NCBI GenBank assembly: GCA_030147645.1
Contig: JASBUY010000376.1
Coordinates: 1 to 6,839, forward strand
Origin: Aquabacter sp.
GTDB taxonomy: Bacteria > Pseudomonadota > Alphaproteobacteria > Rhizobiales > Xanthobacteraceae
Direction: 5' to 3'
DNA length: 6,839 bases
The notes under the pieces are model-generated. The model saw only the letters and a list, made by a program, of their open reading frames with translations, made no database searches and was not told the DNA's origin. Every line of letters starts with the position of its first letter. Within the stretch, counting starts at the first letter, position 1. The position numbers were made by a program, and so were the translations under genes. Shown here one piece after another: positions 5,813 to 6,839 of the stretch.

Positions 5813-6839
5813 TCAACTGCGGGGACGCGGCGTCGTCTGCGCGAACTCGGTGGGGAAGACCACCTCCTGCGTCTCCTGCGGCGTCCACTGGATGAACATG
5901 GCGGAGCCGTCGGTGAGAAGGCGATCCGGCCCGAAGGCGATGCCCTTGGGCTTGGCGAGGTAGAGGTCCGGGCTACCAAACGGAATGGAGACGCGCTTGA
6001 GCCCGTCCAGCACGGCCTTCTTGTCGAGGGAGCCGGCGTTTTCCAACGCCTGCTGAAGGACGCGTGCGGCCTGCGCGGCCTGGATGGCGCCTTGGCCCAC
6101 GCGCTCCAGCTTGGCCACGTCCCGCAATTCCGCGACGATCGCCTGCATGGAAGCCATTTTCGCGCCGGCCGAGAAGCCCGTCATGCCGAACAGGTTGCGG
6201 GTGAGCACCGCCTTGCCCACTTCGGGGCCGAGGTCGCGCCACAGCGACAGGTCCGAATAGCCGCCGGTCCCGCCCACGAACAGGCTGTCATTGTAGGAGA
6301 GATTGTAACGGGCGCGATGCAGTTGCAGCCCGTCACGCGGCGTGACGAGGCCCATGACGAGGTCCGGCTTCAAGGAGCGGATCCGCAGCATCACCGGCGT
6401 GAGGTCCTGCGCCTTGGTATCCAGCGGCGCGTCGCCGATGATCTCGAAGCCCGCAGCCTTGAGCTTTTCCACCAGGAAGTGGTTGGTCTGCTGACCCGCT
6501 TCGTAATTAGAATAAGCCGGGACCACGGTCTTCAGCTTGAAGCCCTGCTTGTCGCGCAGGAAGATGACCATGTCCGCCATGGATTGGGCGTAGCCGCGGT
6601 CATAGGGGAAGCCGAGCGAATAGAGATAGGCGGACTTCGATCCGCCCGCCCAGATGGAAAGGGTGGGCATCTCCAGTTCGTCCAGCACGGGCGAGAGCGC
6701 GAGCATCTGGGCGCTGAGGATTGTGCCCGCCAGCATGGACACCTTTTCCTCGGTCACGAGGCGGCGGGCTTCCGCCGCCGTCCGCGCCGGCTGGCTCGCA
6801 TCGTCGGCCAGCACATATTCGATCTTCGCGCCACCAAGG
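5813..6839 (-). CDS. Branched-chain amino acid/HAAT ABC transporter substrate-binding protein (5' end outside window)
   Basis: This is the periplasmic receptor of the importer, a Leu/Ile/Val-binding-protein type (type 1 periplasmic binding fold, Peripla_BP_6 group). About 341 residues are visible; the frame stays open to the right edge, so the start and the expected signal peptide are missing. The visible N-terminus, LGGAKIEYVLADDASQPARTAAEARRLV, shown here as LGGAKIEYVLADD followed by a Pro-Ala-Arg helix, matches the family's opening after strand one (GG..IE.V..DD.S.P). It is followed by the TEEKVSMLAGTILSAQ loop that normally contacts ligand. The C-terminal VVFPTEFAQTTPRPRS is the usual end of these proteins. 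A GTG at 6812-6814 lies inside the fold and is not a believable start. It is the first visible gene of the operon, 16 bases before livG. Ligand is unknown: amino acids or aromatic/branched carboxylates are both plausible. Confidence 0.92.
   Translation of the reverse strand, partial: LGGAKIEYVLADDASQPARTAAEARRLVTEEKVSMLAGTILSAQMLALSPVLDELEMPTLSIWAGGSKSAYLYSLGFPYDRGYAQSMADMVIFLRDKQGFKLKTVVPAYSNYEAGQQTNHFLVEKLKAAGFEIIGDAPLDTKAQDLTPVMLRIRSLKPDLVMGLVTPRDGLQLHRARYNLSYNDSLFVGGTGGYSDLSLWRDLGPEVGKAVLTRNLFGMTGFSAGAKMASMQAIVAELRDVAKLERVGQGAIQAAQAARVLQQALENAGSLDKKAVLDGLKRVSIPFGSPDLYLAKPKGIAFGPDRLLTDGSAMFIQWTPQETQEVVFPTEFAQTTPRPRS

Noticed and set aside
5797..5979. N-terminal extension of LivG by 61 residues
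   Set aside because: It overlaps the binding-protein gene, is an Arg/Ser/Pro-rich string with a poly-Arg run, and a good ribosome binding site precedes the internal ATG at 5796.

Overview
The window reads as accessory catabolic DNA from a GC-rich proteobacterium. An alphaproteobacterium of the Hyphomicrobiales type is my best guess, from GC content, protein style and the many ABC transporters of this kind in that group. Nothing in the sequence fixes the taxon. Five genes and one edge-truncated gene fill almost all of it. I see no RNA genes, mobile elements, CRISPR arrays or long repeats.

Layout from left to right. (1) A CaiB/BaiF family III CoA-transferase fold protein on the minus strand (66-1172), best read as an alpha-methylacyl-CoA racemase. 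(2) A 442-base divergent intergenic region (1173-1614) that must hold the promoters of both flanking genes. (3) An IclR-family regulator on the plus strand (1615-2487), most like the MhpR branch. (4) A minus-strand operon, in transcription order: substrate-binding protein (cut by the right edge), LivG ATPase, LivF ATPase, LivH permease, LivM permease. Its junctions are a 16-base gap, an 8-base overlap, an 18-base gap and a 14-base gap. Together these encode a complete branched-chain/hydrophobic amino acid transporter (HAAT/Liv class). The operon's last gene runs tail to tail into the regulator, and the two coding sequences share 24 bases.

How the genes may work together (inference): Liv-type transporters near acyl-CoA enzymes and IclR regulators often import carboxylic acids, such as aromatic or branched-chain acids, rather than amino acids. 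After CoA activation, a racemase would set the stereochemistry of a 2-methylacyl-CoA so that beta-oxidation can go on. The IclR protein, whose effector domain resembles a regulator of phenylpropionate catabolism, could sense the substrate or an intermediate. No acyl-CoA ligase or dehydrogenase is visible here, so the pathway and substrate stay open. This is a recognisable assembly of known families, and I did not find a clearly new system. The most unusual details are the non-standard nucleotide-binding motifs of both ATPases and the overlapping convergent gene ends.
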